Of a DNA stretch of 64,000 bases, positions 25,864 through 34,491 are shown piece after piece. Source of the DNA: Mycobacterium sp. E3198 (lineage in GTDB: Bacteria > Actinomycetota > Actinomycetes > Mycobacteriales > Mycobacteriaceae). Each line of letters opens with the position of its first letter. The stretch's first letter is position 1. Made by a program: the position numbers and the translations under genes. The DNA is taken from assembly GCF_001667015.1 (NCBI RefSeq), contig NZ_LZIS01000001.1, positions 163,120 through 227,119 of the forward strand, in the 5' to 3' direction. The notes beneath the pieces are model-generated. The model searched no databases and was not told the origin of the DNA. It saw nothing but the letters and a program-made list of their open reading frames with translations.

Positions 25864-26769
25864 ATGAGAGTGCTGCGAACCCCAGACTCCCGATTCGAAA
25901 ACCTGGAGGGCTATCCGTTCGTAGCGAATTACCTCGACGTGGCGGCGAGCGACACCCGGCCGCTGCGCATGCACTTTCTCGATGAGGGGCCGGCCGACGG
26001 CCCGCCCATCGTGCTGCTGCACGGCGAGCCCACGTGGAGCTACCTGTACCGCACGATGATTCCGCCGCTGGCCGACGCCGGGAACCGCGTGCTGGCGCCC
26101 GACCTGATCGGCTTCGGCCGCTCCGACAAGCCCACCCAACCCGAGGACTACACCTACCAACGGCACGTCGAGTGGGTGACCGCCTGGTTCGAGCGCCTCA
26201 ACCTGAAGGACGTCACGCTGTTCGTGCAGGACTGGGGTTCGCTCATCGGTCTGCGCATCGCCGCCGAGCAGGGCGACCGGATCGCGCGGCTGGTCGTGGC
26301 GAACGGCTTCCTGCCCACCGCCGAGCGACCCACGCCGCCGGCCTTCTACCTGTGGCGGGCCTTCGCGCGCTACTCCCCCGTGCTGCCCGCCGGTCGCATC
26401 GTCGCCGCCGGAACCGTCCGCCACGTGCCCTCGAAGGTGCGGGCCGGCTACAACGCCCCCTTTCCGGACAAGACGTACCAGGCGGGGGCCCGCGCGTTCC
26501 CGCAGCTGGTGCCGACGTCGCCGTATGACCCGGCGATCCCGGCCAACCGGGCGGCGTGGAAGGCCCTGAGCCGCTGGGAAAAGCCGTGCCTGGCCATTTT
26601 CGGCTCCCGCGACCCCATCCTCGGGCGCGCCGACCGCCCGCTGATCAAGCACATCCCCGGCGCGGCGGGCCAGCCGCACGCGCGCATCAACGCCAGCCAT
26701 TTCATCCAGGAAGACGCGGGACCGGAATTGGCCGACCGCATCGTGTCCTGGCAGCAGGCCCTGCGCTGA
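25864..26769 (+). CDS. dmbB: Haloalkane dehalogenase DmbB-like
   Basis: A 301-residue alpha/beta hydrolase that hydrolyses carbon-halogen bonds. The nucleophile Asp is in [11 protein letters not shown], the [13 protein letters not shown] motif gives the halide-binding Trp next to the nucleophile region, and the catalytic His is in NASHFIQED. By memory it matches M. tuberculosis Rv2296 (DmbB) closely, from [10 protein letters not shown] to the C-terminus. ATG 25864 (MRVLRTPD) is preceded by GGAGGAG (25850-25857) and preferred over an upstream in-frame GTG. Confidence 0.88.
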   Translation: MRVLRTPDSRFENLEGYPFVANYLDVAASDTRPLRMHFLDEGPADGPPIVLLHGEPTWSYLYRTMIPPLADAGNRVLAPDLIGFGRSDKPTQPEDYTYQRHVEWVTAWFERLNLKDVTLFVQDWGSLIGLRIAAEQGDRIARLVVANGFLPTAERPTPPAFYLWRAFARYSPVLPAGRIVAAGTVRHVPSKVRAGYNAPFPDKTYQAGARAFPQLVPTSPYDPAIPANRAAWKALSRWEKPCLAIFGSRDPILGRADRPLIKHIPGAAGQPHARINASHFIQEDAGPELADRIVSWQQALR

Positions 26770-26775
26770 CCGCCC

Positions 26776-27807
26776 TCAGCGGGCGCTGATCAGTCGCGAG
26801 ACGCCCCGCATCGCGGCCCTGCTGGCCGCGCGGCGCACCCGATCGAGCGCGGTACCCGCATCCGGCGGGGGCGCGGCCCCCAAGCGAGGGAACAGCGCCA
26901 GCGCGTTGGTGCGCTCGATCGCCGCCCGGGCTCCGCCGTCGAGCCCGGGGTAGGTTTCCAGGCCGGCCGCGAACAGCTTGCCGGCCGCGACGGGCGCGAA
27001 GGGCCAGTCGGAGCCGAAGGTGACGTGCCCGGGCTTGGCGAAGGCAAGCAGGCTGGGCAGCGCGGCCGCGCTCGACGACAACGCGGTGTCGAAGTAGAAG
27101 CTCGCAAAGTCGTCCAGGCTGTCGCTCGGGCTGCGTCCGGTGTCACCCATGATGGCGACCGCCAATCGATGCGCGGCGTACGGCACGAAACCGCCCGCGT
27201 GGCTCAGGATGAACCGGATGTTCGGGTACCGTTGGCAAATCCCATTACGGACAAGGAGATACGCAGTCCGCGTGGTGTCGAGCAGGAAGTCGGCGGCGAA
27301 CGGCGGCACGCCCTCGACCGCGGGACCGGGCAGACTCGCGGGATGGATGAACACCACCGCGCACCGCGCGTCCAGCGCGGCGAACAGGTCGTCTTGGTCG
27401 GGTTGGCCGAGGTAGGTTCCCGCGTTGTTGGCAAGCAGCACAACGCCGTCCGCGGCCAGCTCGTCGAGCGATCTGGCGACCTCGTCGACGGATTCGCTGA
27501 GGTGCGGCATGGGGACGGTCGCGAAGAAGCCAAACCGGTCGGGTTGAGCACGGGCGATTTCGGCGAGGTAGTCGTTGATGTCGCGCGCGAGCGCGGCGGC
27601 GTCGGCGGAGCCGGGCAGGAACGCCGTGCCCGGTGTCGACACGGACAGGATGGCCGCGGCGACGTTCAGTTCACCCATGGTGTGCAGCGATGCCTCGGGG
27701 CTCCACTGCGGCAACGCGCGACCGCTCGCCTCGTCGATCCCCGCCTTGCGCAACAGCTCTCGATAGAACGAGGGGATGGCGTGGTGGTGGGTGTCGATCC
27801 GCAACAT
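26776..27807 (-). CDS. Amidohydrolase family protein (decarboxylase type)
   Basis: A 343-residue metal-dependent TIM-barrel of the ACMSD/gamma-resorcylate decarboxylase group. The HxH-type metal site is RIDTHHHAIP, metal or catalytic His residues are in AVVFIHPAS and ILSHAGG, and the Asp is in TFGSDWPFAP. Family members decarboxylate aromatic acids or meta-cleavage products. It closes the minus-strand operon MhpA-like, hydrolase, dioxygenase, amidohydrolase. It may decarboxylate the pathway's aromatic substrate; this is inference. Start ATG 27807. Confidence 0.8.
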   Translation of the reverse strand: MLRIDTHHHAIPSFYRELLRKAGIDEASGRALPQWSPEASLHTMGELNVAAAILSVSTPGTAFLPGSADAAALARDINDYLAEIARAQPDRFGFFATVPMPHLSESVDEVARSLDELAADGVVLLANNAGTYLGQPDQDDLFAALDARCAVVFIHPASLPGPAVEGVPPFAADFLLDTTRTAYLLVRNGICQRYPNIRFILSHAGGFVPYAAHRLAVAIMGDTGRSPSDSLDDFASFYFDTALSSSAAALPSLLAFAKPGHVTFGSDWPFAPVAAGKLFAAGLETYPGLDGGARAAIERTNALALFPRLGAAPPPDAGTALDRVRRAASRAAMRGVSRLISAR

Positions 27808-27823
27808 ACCTGCTCCCTGTCGA

Positions 27824-28828
27824 TCAGTGATCCGGAATGCCCGCGCCCGCCAGCGCGGGCACCACGTCCTCGTCGTGCAGCAGTGACGCGGCGCCGGTTC
27901 TGAACTGGCCCAGTTTCTCGATGATCGTCTGTCCCTCTGGAGTGTGCCCCCAGATGCTGATGCCCCGGTAGGTGGTGGGCTCCCAGGTGGCCTCGTCGAC
28001 GACGATCGGATTCCAGCCGAGTTCCCATTCGAAACCCGAGGGCGTGACGGCGTAGAACGACAGTTCCTTGTCGTTGGTGTGCTGGCCCACGCCGAGCGCG
28101 ATCCGGAAGCCGAGCTGTCTGACGCGCTGGTAGGCGGCCGTCATGTCGTCGAGGTCGGCGACCTGGACGTTGACGTGCTGCACCCGGGTGCGGATGGGGT
28201 TGAGCCGCAGCCGGTTGACCGCCGCGATCGCCACGGTGTGGTGCCGCTCGTTGACCCGCAGGAAGCGGATCTTGAACTTCAGGCCGCCGATGGTCTCGTC
28301 GATGTAATCGGACAGCCGCGCGTCCAACACCGCGGAGTAGTAGCCGTGCAGCTGATCGGGCTTTGTGGTGGTGACGGCCACGTGGCCCAAACCCGCTGCG
28401 CCGGTGACGAATCCGCCAACCGCAGCCAGGCGTAACGGCGCCGCGGCGGGGCGGACGCGCGTGAAGACCTCCTGGGTCAGGCCGTTGGGTCCGGGGAAGC
28501 GGACCAGCCGTTCCAACCCGCGCAGCGCGGCCTGTTCGTCGGTGCCCTCGGTCACCGGCACCCCATGGTGTCTGACGCGGTCGAGGACGGTGTCGAAGGC
28601 GTCGTCGTCGACGAGGTGCCAGCCGAGCGCGGTGACGTCCTCGGCGGGCCCGCGGTGCAGCAGGAAGCGGCATTCGTCGTCGTCGAGGCGAAACCGCATC
28701 GCGTCGCGCGCCGCGTCGTCGAGATGCATGCCGATGGCGTCGCGGCCGAATCGCCGCCAGTCGCCGAACTTTTGGGTCTCGATGACCGCGTAACCGAGCC
28801 GGACCCTGCCGAACACCGACGGGATCAT
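27824..28828 (-). CDS. Extradiol ring-cleavage dioxygenase (VOC type I)
   Basis: A 334-residue two-domain vicinal-oxygen-chelate dioxygenase of the BphC/HsaC type, which opens catechols next to the hydroxyls using Fe(II). Iron ligands expected in the C-terminal half are visible: His in GLGHVAVTT, His in RVQHVNVQVADL, and Glu in GFEWELGW. The NERHHTVAIA motif holds the second-sphere catalytic His. Its ATG overlaps the hydrolase stop (ATGA at 28825-28828), so dioxygenase and hydrolase production are coupled. Confidence 0.85.
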   Translation of the reverse strand: MIPSVFGRVRLGYAVIETQKFGDWRRFGRDAIGMHLDDAARDAMRFRLDDDECRFLLHRGPAEDVTALGWHLVDDDAFDTVLDRVRHHGVPVTEGTDEQAALRGLERLVRFPGPNGLTQEVFTRVRPAAAPLRLAAVGGFVTGAAGLGHVAVTTTKPDQLHGYYSAVLDARLSDYIDETIGGLKFKIRFLRVNERHHTVAIAAVNRLRLNPIRTRVQHVNVQVADLDDMTAAYQRVRQLGFRIALGVGQHTNDKELSFYAVTPSGFEWELGWNPIVVDEATWEPTTYRGISIWGHTPEGQTIIEKLGQFRTGAASLLHDEDVVPALAGAGIPDH

Positions 28829-29685
28829 CGCTGCCCCTCCAGGAACTCGATGGCGAACCGGTTGAACAATTCGGCGCGTTCCCACTGCATCCAATGGCCG
28901 GTGTGGGAGGTCATCACCAAATCCGCGTTCGGCATCAGGTTGAGCAGCATCGGCCCGCCCGCGGGCCGGTTGACCTTGTCGTCGCGTCCCCACAGCACCA
29001 GCGTCGGCGTCGGCAGGCTCTTCAGCCGTCGGTCGCGGCTGAGATCCATCCGCCACAGGGTGCGCAGGGCCGTCGGCCCGGAGGGGCGGCGCAGCGGCGG
29101 GTCGGCGATCACCTCCGGGTCGATCGAGGCGCGGTAGCGCAGCTCGATCAGGTCCTCGGGCACCGAGGAGCCGTCGTAGACCAGATAGGTGCGGATGAAC
29201 GTGGCGAGCTTGTCGCGGCTCGGCCCGTCGCCGCGGTAGTAGGACAGCAGGCTGTTCAGCCCGGCCGTGGGCAGTCCCCTGGTGGTGCCGATGCCTCCCG
29301 GACCCATCAGCACCAGCTTGCCGACGCGGTGCGGGGTGTCCAGGGCCAGGCGCAGGGCCGCCGAACCGCCGTACGAGTTGCCGACGACGTGGGCGGTGTC
29401 GATGCCGAGTTCATCGAGGAGGCCGCGGATCATGTCGGCGAGGTAGCCGAACGGGTCGTCGTGGTCGACGCCCTTGGCCGACCTCCCGTAGCCGGGCATG
29501 TCGGGCACGATGACGCGGAAATGCGTTGCGAGCGCGTCGATGTTGCGGGAGTAGTTCGACACCCCCGACGCGCCGGGACCGCCGCCGTGCAGCATGACGA
29601 CCGGCGGCCCGGTCCCGGTTTCGGCGACGAAGATGGGCTTGCCGGCGACGGTGACGGTGCGCTCGGTCAGCTGGGTGGTGATCAT
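28825..29685 (-). CDS. Meta-cleavage product hydrolase (MhpC/HsaD-like)
   Basis: A 286-residue alpha/beta hydrolase of the C-C bond hydrolase group. VVMLHGGGPGASGVSNYSRN is the diagnostic GGGPGA oxyanion loop of MhpC/BphD/HsaD, the nucleophile Ser is in VGNSYGGSAAL, the Asp in WGRDDKVNR, and the His in HTGHWMQWER. It cleaves the ring-fission product to a 2-hydroxypentadienoate and an acid. ATG 29685 overlaps the stop of the upstream hydroxylase; the reading open further upstream is antisense to nothing conserved and was dropped. Confidence 0.87.
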   Translation of the reverse strand: MITTQLTERTVTVAGKPIFVAETGTGPPVVMLHGGGPGASGVSNYSRNIDALATHFRVIVPDMPGYGRSAKGVDHDDPFGYLADMIRGLLDELGIDTAHVVGNSYGGSAALRLALDTPHRVGKLVLMGPGGIGTTRGLPTAGLNSLLSYYRGDGPSRDKLATFIRTYLVYDGSSVPEDLIELRYRASIDPEVIADPPLRRPSGPTALRTLWRMDLSRDRRLKSLPTPTLVLWGRDDKVNRPAGGPMLLNLMPNADLVMTSHTGHWMQWERAELFNRFAIEFLEGQR

Positions 29686-31268
29686 GCGGGGACTCCGATC
29701 GGGGCGGCCGCCACGGGTGGGGTCAGGTCGGTCAGCCCGGCCGGCGGGGCCGGCAGCGGAGCCCCGGCGGCCGCGGCGGCGAAGACGAATCCGTCCGGGC
29801 GGACGACGACCGCGGCCGCCTTCTTGCCGCGCAGCCAGGCTGTCAGGCTGCCGTCGTCGTCGCGGACGGCGCCGGCCGCCGGGGTGCCGACGGTGACGGC
29901 GAGGGAGACCGCGCCCAGCCGCTCCCAGCGATCGGCGCCGGGCGGCGCGGCACCAAGGTGCAGGACGGCCCAACCGCCGCCGAGGGCGTCGTCCAGTCGC
30001 TCGCGCTGACCGGTCGCGACGGTGACCCAGGGTTGCGGCAACTGCCAACCGACCGCCGCGTGCGCATCCGGCGCGACGAACCCGTCGGGGTAGCGGCCGG
30101 GCGGAATCCAGATCAGGCTCTGCCCCGCCTTCAGCGCCCCGGGCACCCGCGTCACGGCCCGCAGCAGGCGATCCCGCAACCACGCCAACGACTTTCGGCG
30201 CTCGGTGATGATGCGCCCGTTGCGGACCGCGCGGCGGGTGACCTCGGTGACGTGCGGCTTGCGCTCGGCCTGGTAGCTGTCGAGCAGCGAGCCGGGCGCC
30301 TGCCCGCGTAGCACGGCCGCGAGCTTCCAGCACAGGTTGGCCGCGTCGCGCACCCCGGCCGACATCCCCTGGCCGATCCACGGCGGCATCGCGTGCGCCG
30401 CGTCGCCGGCCAAAAAGACCCGCCCGACGCGCCAGCGGTCGGCGACGCGCACGTGGTGGCTGTAGATGACGGCCCGCAGGATCTTCACCTGTTCCTCGGT
30501 GATGCCCTGCTCGTGCAGCACCTCCCAGACGGCCTCGTCGGTGACCAGGCGCGTCTCGTCCTCGCCGGCGCGCGCGGGGTACTCCCAGCGGTGATGCCCC
30601 AGCGGCGTGGGGCAGTCCACGGTCGGGCGCGCGGGGTTGCAGTGGAAGCGCAGCCGGTCGTGGCCCTCCCACGGCCGAATCACCTTGGTGTCGATGACAA
30701 CCCAGCGTTCGGAGTAGGTGCGTCCCTCGTAACCGACCCCGAGCTGACCGCGGGTCGGCGAGGCCCCGCCGTCGGCGGCGATCACGTAGGAGGCGCGCAC
30801 GCGTTTGAAGGTGTCGGTGCGCAGATCGGCCAGCATCAGTTCGACGTCCGACGGGCCGTTGACCACGCGCAGGCATTCGTGTTCGAGCAGCACCTCGACG
30901 TTCGGGAACCGGGCGACGCCCTCGCGGAGCACGTGGTCGACCGCGGGCTGGTACAGGAACTGCTGCGGCGGATGCCCGCAGCCGCGGGGCGTCATGGTCG
31001 TTTCGATGAACGGCACCCCGTTGGCGTCGACCCAGGCCAGCGGCCGGTCGGGCAGCATGTCCCGCTGCAGCCGGTCGGCCAGGCCGACGGACTGCCAGAT
31101 CCGCATGACCTCTTCGTCGGTCGAGATGGCCCGCGCCCGCCCGTACACGTCGGGATCGCGCTCGATGACGACGACGCTAAGGCCAAGGCGGCCAAGCAGA
31201 TTGGCGGCGGTGGCGCCCGTCGGGCCGTAGCCGATCACCGCCACGTCATAGCTCGGGTGCGCGTTCAT
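29682..31268 (-). CDS. 3-(3-hydroxyphenyl)propionate hydroxylase-like FAD monooxygenase
   Basis: A 528-residue class A flavoprotein monooxygenase. The Rossmann motif is VIGYGPTGATAANLLGRLGL, the DG/GD motifs are YVIAADGGASPTRG and VFLAGDAAHAMPPWIGQGMS, and a thioredoxin-like tail follows. It resembles MhpA, which ortho-hydroxylates a phenol to a catechol with NADH and O2. It is the first gene of the minus-strand operon and divergent from a TetR gene, with an inverted repeat between them. The true phenolic substrate is unknown. Confidence 0.87.
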   Translation of the reverse strand: MNAHPSYDVAVIGYGPTGATAANLLGRLGLSVVVIERDPDVYGRARAISTDEEVMRIWQSVGLADRLQRDMLPDRPLAWVDANGVPFIETTMTPRGCGHPPQQFLYQPAVDHVLREGVARFPNVEVLLEHECLRVVNGPSDVELMLADLRTDTFKRVRASYVIAADGGASPTRGQLGVGYEGRTYSERWVVIDTKVIRPWEGHDRLRFHCNPARPTVDCPTPLGHHRWEYPARAGEDETRLVTDEAVWEVLHEQGITEEQVKILRAVIYSHHVRVADRWRVGRVFLAGDAAHAMPPWIGQGMSAGVRDAANLCWKLAAVLRGQAPGSLLDSYQAERKPHVTEVTRRAVRNGRIITERRKSLAWLRDRLLRAVTRVPGALKAGQSLIWIPPGRYPDGFVAPDAHAAVGWQLPQPWVTVATGQRERLDDALGGGWAVLHLGAAPPGADRWERLGAVSLAVTVGTPAAGAVRDDDGSLTAWLRGKKAAAVVVRPDGFVFAAAAAGAPLPAPPAGLTDLTPPVAAAPIGVPA

Positions 31269-31299
31269 TGCCGTCTCGCCTTCGTTCGGGCTTGTTCTG

Positions 31300-31331
31300 T
31301 AGTGATCGATACGGTAATGTAATGATCACTA
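31300..31331. promoter_or_regulatory. Inverted repeat, candidate operator of the meta-cleavage TetR
   Basis: TAGTGATC (31300-31307) and GATCACTA (31324-31331) are perfect inverted 8-mers separated by 16 bp, in the space between the divergent hydroxylase and TetR genes. Their placement over both promoters suits a repressor controlling both arms of the cluster. Confidence 0.55.
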
Positions 31332-31363
31332 TAGAGTCAAGAGCTGATCGCCAGGGAGTTTCA

Positions 31364-31993
31364 GTGGCCACGAAAGACAAGCCGCAACGCCGCCGCCGCC
31401 TCGACGGCGAGGCGTCCCGGACCCGCATCCTCGATGCGGCCACCCAGATCGCCAGCGAGCGCGGCTACGAGGGCACCAGCATCGGGCTGGTCAGCGCCAA
31501 GTGCGGCCTGCCGGCCAGTTCCATCTACTGGCACTTCAAGGACAAGGACGACCTGATCGCCGCGGTCATCGAACGCAGCTTCGCCCACTGGCTTTCGGCG
31601 TGGACGATGCCGGACGAGGGAAGCGGGCGCGAGCGGCTCGTCTCGATGGTCATGCAGATCGCCAAGGCGCTGCTCGACTCCCCCGACTTCCTGCGGCTCG
31701 GGCTGATGCTCGCGCTGGAGCGCCGGCCGGTCGAGCCGCGGGCGCGCGCCATGTTCCTCGCCGTGCGCGCCCAGGCGTTCGAGACGCTCACGCTTGCCGT
31801 CCGGGACCTCGTCCCGGGGCTGACCGACGCGCAGGTCCACCAGTTGGCCACCTACGCCCTCGCCGGGGGTGACGGCCTGTTCGTCGCAAAAGAGATCGGC
31901 GGTGACTCGGTCGACCTGCTGGCGCTGTTCGAGTTGCACGCGAACACCCTCTACGACAGCGCGCTGCGGATGGCCGGCGAGGACGCGAAATGA
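31364..31993 (+). CDS. TetR family transcriptional regulator
   Basis: A 209-residue TetR regulator: [47 protein letters not shown] is the helix-turn-helix, followed by a ligand domain. GTG 31364 was chosen since AGGGAG lies five bases upstream and the operator-like repeat lies before it; ATG 31322 would put that repeat in the coding region. Its stop overlaps the start of the acetaldehyde dehydrogenase gene (ATGA at 31990-31993), so the regulator leads the plus-strand catabolic genes. Confidence 0.85.
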   Translation: MATKDKPQRRRRLDGEASRTRILDAATQIASERGYEGTSIGLVSAKCGLPASSIYWHFKDKDDLIAAVIERSFAHWLSAWTMPDEGSGRERLVSMVMQIAKALLDSPDFLRLGLMLALERRPVEPRARAMFLAVRAQAFETLTLAVRDLVPGLTDAQVHQLATYALAGGDGLFVAKEIGGDSVDLLALFELHANTLYDSALRMAGEDAK

Positions 31994-32945
31994 CTGGCGC
32001 CGAGCGGTGGCCGGTGGCGATCATCGGTTCGGGCAACATCGGCACCGACCTGATGCTCAAAATCCTGCGCAGCGACGGCCCGCTCACCGTGGGCGCCGTG
32101 GTCGGCGTCGACCCCGGTTCGGACGGCCTGGCCCGGGCGCGGCGGCTCGGTGTGCCGACCACCGCCGGCGGCGTCGAGGGCCTGCTGGCCATGCCGGAGT
32201 TCGGCGGCATCAAGCTGGCCTTCGATGCCACCTCGGCCATCGCGCATCGAGACAACTGGGCGGCGTTGCGGGACAAAGGGATACGCATGCTCGACCTGAC
32301 CCCCGCGTCGATCGGCCCGTTCTGCGTGCCGGTGGTCAACCTCGACGATCACCTCGACGCGCCCAACCTCAACATGGTGACCTGCGGCGGCCAGGCGACG
32401 GTGCCGATCGTCGCCGCCGTCGGCAACGCGGGGATCGTTTCCTACGCCGAGATCGTCTCGTCGATCTCGGCGAAATCCGCGGGCCCGGGCACCCGGGCCA
32501 ACATCGACGAGTTCATCGAGACCACCGCCACCGCGCTCGAAGTCGTCGGCGGCGCGCAGCGCGGCAGGCCGTGATCGTCCTCAACCCCGCCGAACCCCCG
32601 GTGCTCATGCGCAACACGGTGTACTGCCTCGTCGACGGGGCGCCCGACCATCGCAGGATCGAGGAAGAAATCCTCGAGATGGTTGACCGGGTCGCCACGT
32701 ACGTGCCCGGCTACCGGCTCAAGCAGGGGGTGCAGTTTGAGCGGTTCGACCACGACACCCCGCTCTACATCCCCGAGACCGGCAAATTCACCGGAACCCG
32801 CGTCACAGTGCTGCTGGAAGTCGCCGGTTCCGCGCACTACCTGCCCGCCTACGCCGGAAACCTCGACATCATGACGTCGGCCGCCAAGGCCGCCGCGGAG
32901 CGCATCGCCCGGCACGCGACCGAAACCGCGAGAGCCACAACATGA
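31990..32945 (+). pseudogene. Acetaldehyde dehydrogenase (acylating), frameshifted
   Basis: MhpF/HsaG-type CoA-acylating acetaldehyde dehydrogenase split in two. The first part, 31990-32574 (194 aa), has the NAD motif [16 protein letters not shown], and the catalytic Cys in [12 protein letters not shown], and stops at TGA 32572. The rest of the protein continues in the next frame from about 32568: [20 protein letters not shown] to the stop at 32945 (about 125 aa). Adding one base at about 32566-32567 (GGCAGGCC to GGCAAGGCC) restores a protein of about 318 aa, the family length. GTG 32571 overlaps the TGA, so re-initiation could still give a two-part enzyme. Sequencing error is not excluded. 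Confidence 0.8.
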
Positions 32946-33943
32946 TCTACGTCAGCGACGTCACCCTACGCGACGGCATGCACGCGGTGCGCCACCGGTA
33001 CAGCGTCGAGCAGGCGATCACCATCGCGCGCGCCCTCGACGCGGCGGGCGTCGACTCGATCGAGGTCGCCCACGGCGACGGGCTGGCGGGTTCGAGCTGC
33101 GTGTACGGGTTCGGCGCGCACACCGACCTGGAGTGGATCGAGGCCGTGGCCGGGACCGTCGAGAACGCACGCGTCGCGACGCTCCTCCTGCCCGGTGTGG
33201 GCAGCCTGCGCAACCTCAGGGACGCGCATCGCGCCGGCGCGACCGTCGTACGCGTCGGGACCCATTGCACCGAGGCGGACATCTCGGCCCCCTACCTCGC
33301 CGCCGCCCGCGACCTCGGCATGGACGCCGTCGGCTTCCTCATGATGAGCCACCTGACCACCCCGGCCCGCCTCGCCGAGCAAGCCGAGCTGATGCAGGGC
33401 TATGGGGCCGGCTGCGTCTACGTCGTCGATTCCGGTGGCGCCATGACGATGCGCGACGTCGCCGACCGGGTCGAGGCGCTGCGCCAAAGGTTGTTGCCGA
33501 CAACGGAAATCGGCATCCACGCGCACCACAACCTGTCGCTGGGTGTGGCCAACTCGATCGCCGCCGTCGAGCACGGCGCCTGCCGCGTCGACGCGTCCCT
33601 GGCGGGCATGGGCGCGGGTGCGGGGAACGCGCCGCTCGAGGTGTTCGTCGCCGCTGCCTCCCGGCTCGGCTGGGAGCACGGCTGCGACCTGCACCGGCTG
33701 CAGGATGCGGCCGACGACCTGGTCCGGCCGCTGCAGGACCGGCCGGTGCGGGTCGACCGGGAAACGCTGACCCTGGGCTATGCCGGCGTCTACTCCAGTT
33801 TTTTGCGGCACGCGGAGGCCGCCGCAGCCCAGTTCGACATCGACGCGCGCACGCTGCTGGAAGAGGCCGGGCGGCGCGGCATGGTGGGCGGCCAGGAGGA
33901 CATGCTCGTCGACATCGCCCTCGACCTCACCGGATCGCGCTGA
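32942..33943 (+). CDS. 4-hydroxy-2-oxovalerate aldolase
   Basis: A 333-residue class II, Mn-dependent aldolase of the MhpE/HsaF/DmpG family, which splits 4-hydroxy-2-oxovalerate into pyruvate and acetaldehyde. The N-terminus [16 protein letters not shown] holds the metal Asp, VAHGDGLAG is the conserved substrate loop, and [15 protein letters not shown] holds the two metal-binding His. In this family the aldolase forms a complex with the acetaldehyde dehydrogenase encoded just upstream (ATGA overlap), which channels the toxic aldehyde. The frameshift in that partner is therefore notable. Confidence 0.92.
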   Translation: MIYVSDVTLRDGMHAVRHRYSVEQAITIARALDAAGVDSIEVAHGDGLAGSSCVYGFGAHTDLEWIEAVAGTVENARVATLLLPGVGSLRNLRDAHRAGATVVRVGTHCTEADISAPYLAAARDLGMDAVGFLMMSHLTTPARLAEQAELMQGYGAGCVYVVDSGGAMTMRDVADRVEALRQRLLPTTEIGIHAHHNLSLGVANSIAAVEHGACRVDASLAGMGAGAGNAPLEVFVAAASRLGWEHGCDLHRLQDAADDLVRPLQDRPVRVDRETLTLGYAGVYSSFLRHAEAAAAQFDIDARTLLEEAGRRGMVGGQEDMLVDIALDLTGSR

Positions 33944-33991
33944 ATGCGTCGTCCCCTGGTCGCCACCGCCCGGGGATGCAACGATCGGCGC

Positions 33992-34438
33992 ATGGACATG
34001 ATGACGATGGGCCTGGTCGGGACTGTCGTGGGCGCGTCGGCCATGGGCATCGCGGGCGTCGCGAGGTCCGCCGCCGACAACTTGCTCCCGGGAATGGTGC
34101 ACGGCAGCAACCACAAGCATCAGATGAACATGCAGGTGCACTCGCAGCGCTGCGACGCGATCCGACGCTGGCGCAGCGGCCTGGCCGAGGCGCGGGACAC
34201 CTACCGGCAGTGGGCGTGCGGCCCCCGTTCCGGCGATCCGCCCAATGTCGTCGGCGACGAGTGGTTCGAGGGCTTGCGACCGTACCTGCCGACCACGGGC
34301 GAGGCGGCCGAATTCCGCAGCGCCCACGAAGTCCATTGCGACAACCCGACTCTCGCGCTGCTCTCGCTCGAAATCGGACGGATCGAGCAGGAGTGGACCG
34401 AGGAGGCGAAGGGGCGCCGGCGCCGCCATCGCATCTAG
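33992..34438 (+). CDS. Hypothetical protein with N-terminal hydrophobic segment
   Basis: A protein of about 148 residues. The first 30 residues (MDMMTMGLVGTVVGASAMGI, AGVARSAADN) are weakly hydrophobic and could be a membrane helix; the rest is soluble and rich in His, Arg and Trp (HGSNHKHQMNMQVHSQRCDA, IRRWRSGLAEARDTYRQW). ATG 33992 was chosen; an upstream ATG at 33944 directly after the aldolase would add 16 residues. It does not match a family I recognise. It ends at a hairpin before the convergent CysQ-like gene. Confidence 0.6.
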   Translation: MDMMTMGLVGTVVGASAMGIAGVARSAADNLLPGMVHGSNHKHQMNMQVHSQRCDAIRRWRSGLAEARDTYRQWACGPRSGDPPNVVGDEWFEGLRPYLPTTGEAAEFRSAHEVHCDNPTLALLSLEIGRIEQEWTEEAKGRRRRHRI

Positions 34439-34443
34439 CCGAG

Positions 34444-34491
34444 CGTCGAGCTGTTGCGAGAAATCGGCCCGAGCGGCGCAACTACTCCACG
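34444..34491. terminator. Hairpin at convergent gene ends
   Basis: CGTCGAGCTGTTGCG (34444-34458) pairs with CGCAACTACTCCACG (34477-34491), 12 of 15 positions. Its primary sequence resembles the hairpin at 18169-18223 (CGTCGAG, TGTTGCG, CTCCACGTTGGGCGC in both). It covers the end of the CysQ-like gene. Confidence 0.5.

Noticed and set aside
28825..30876. A 683-codon open frame that seems to fuse an Arg-rich N-terminus to the C-C hydrolase
   Set aside because: The N-terminal 397 codons are an out-of-frame reading through the hydroxylase gene, with no conserved sequence; the hydrolase starts at ATG 29685 in an ATGA overlap.
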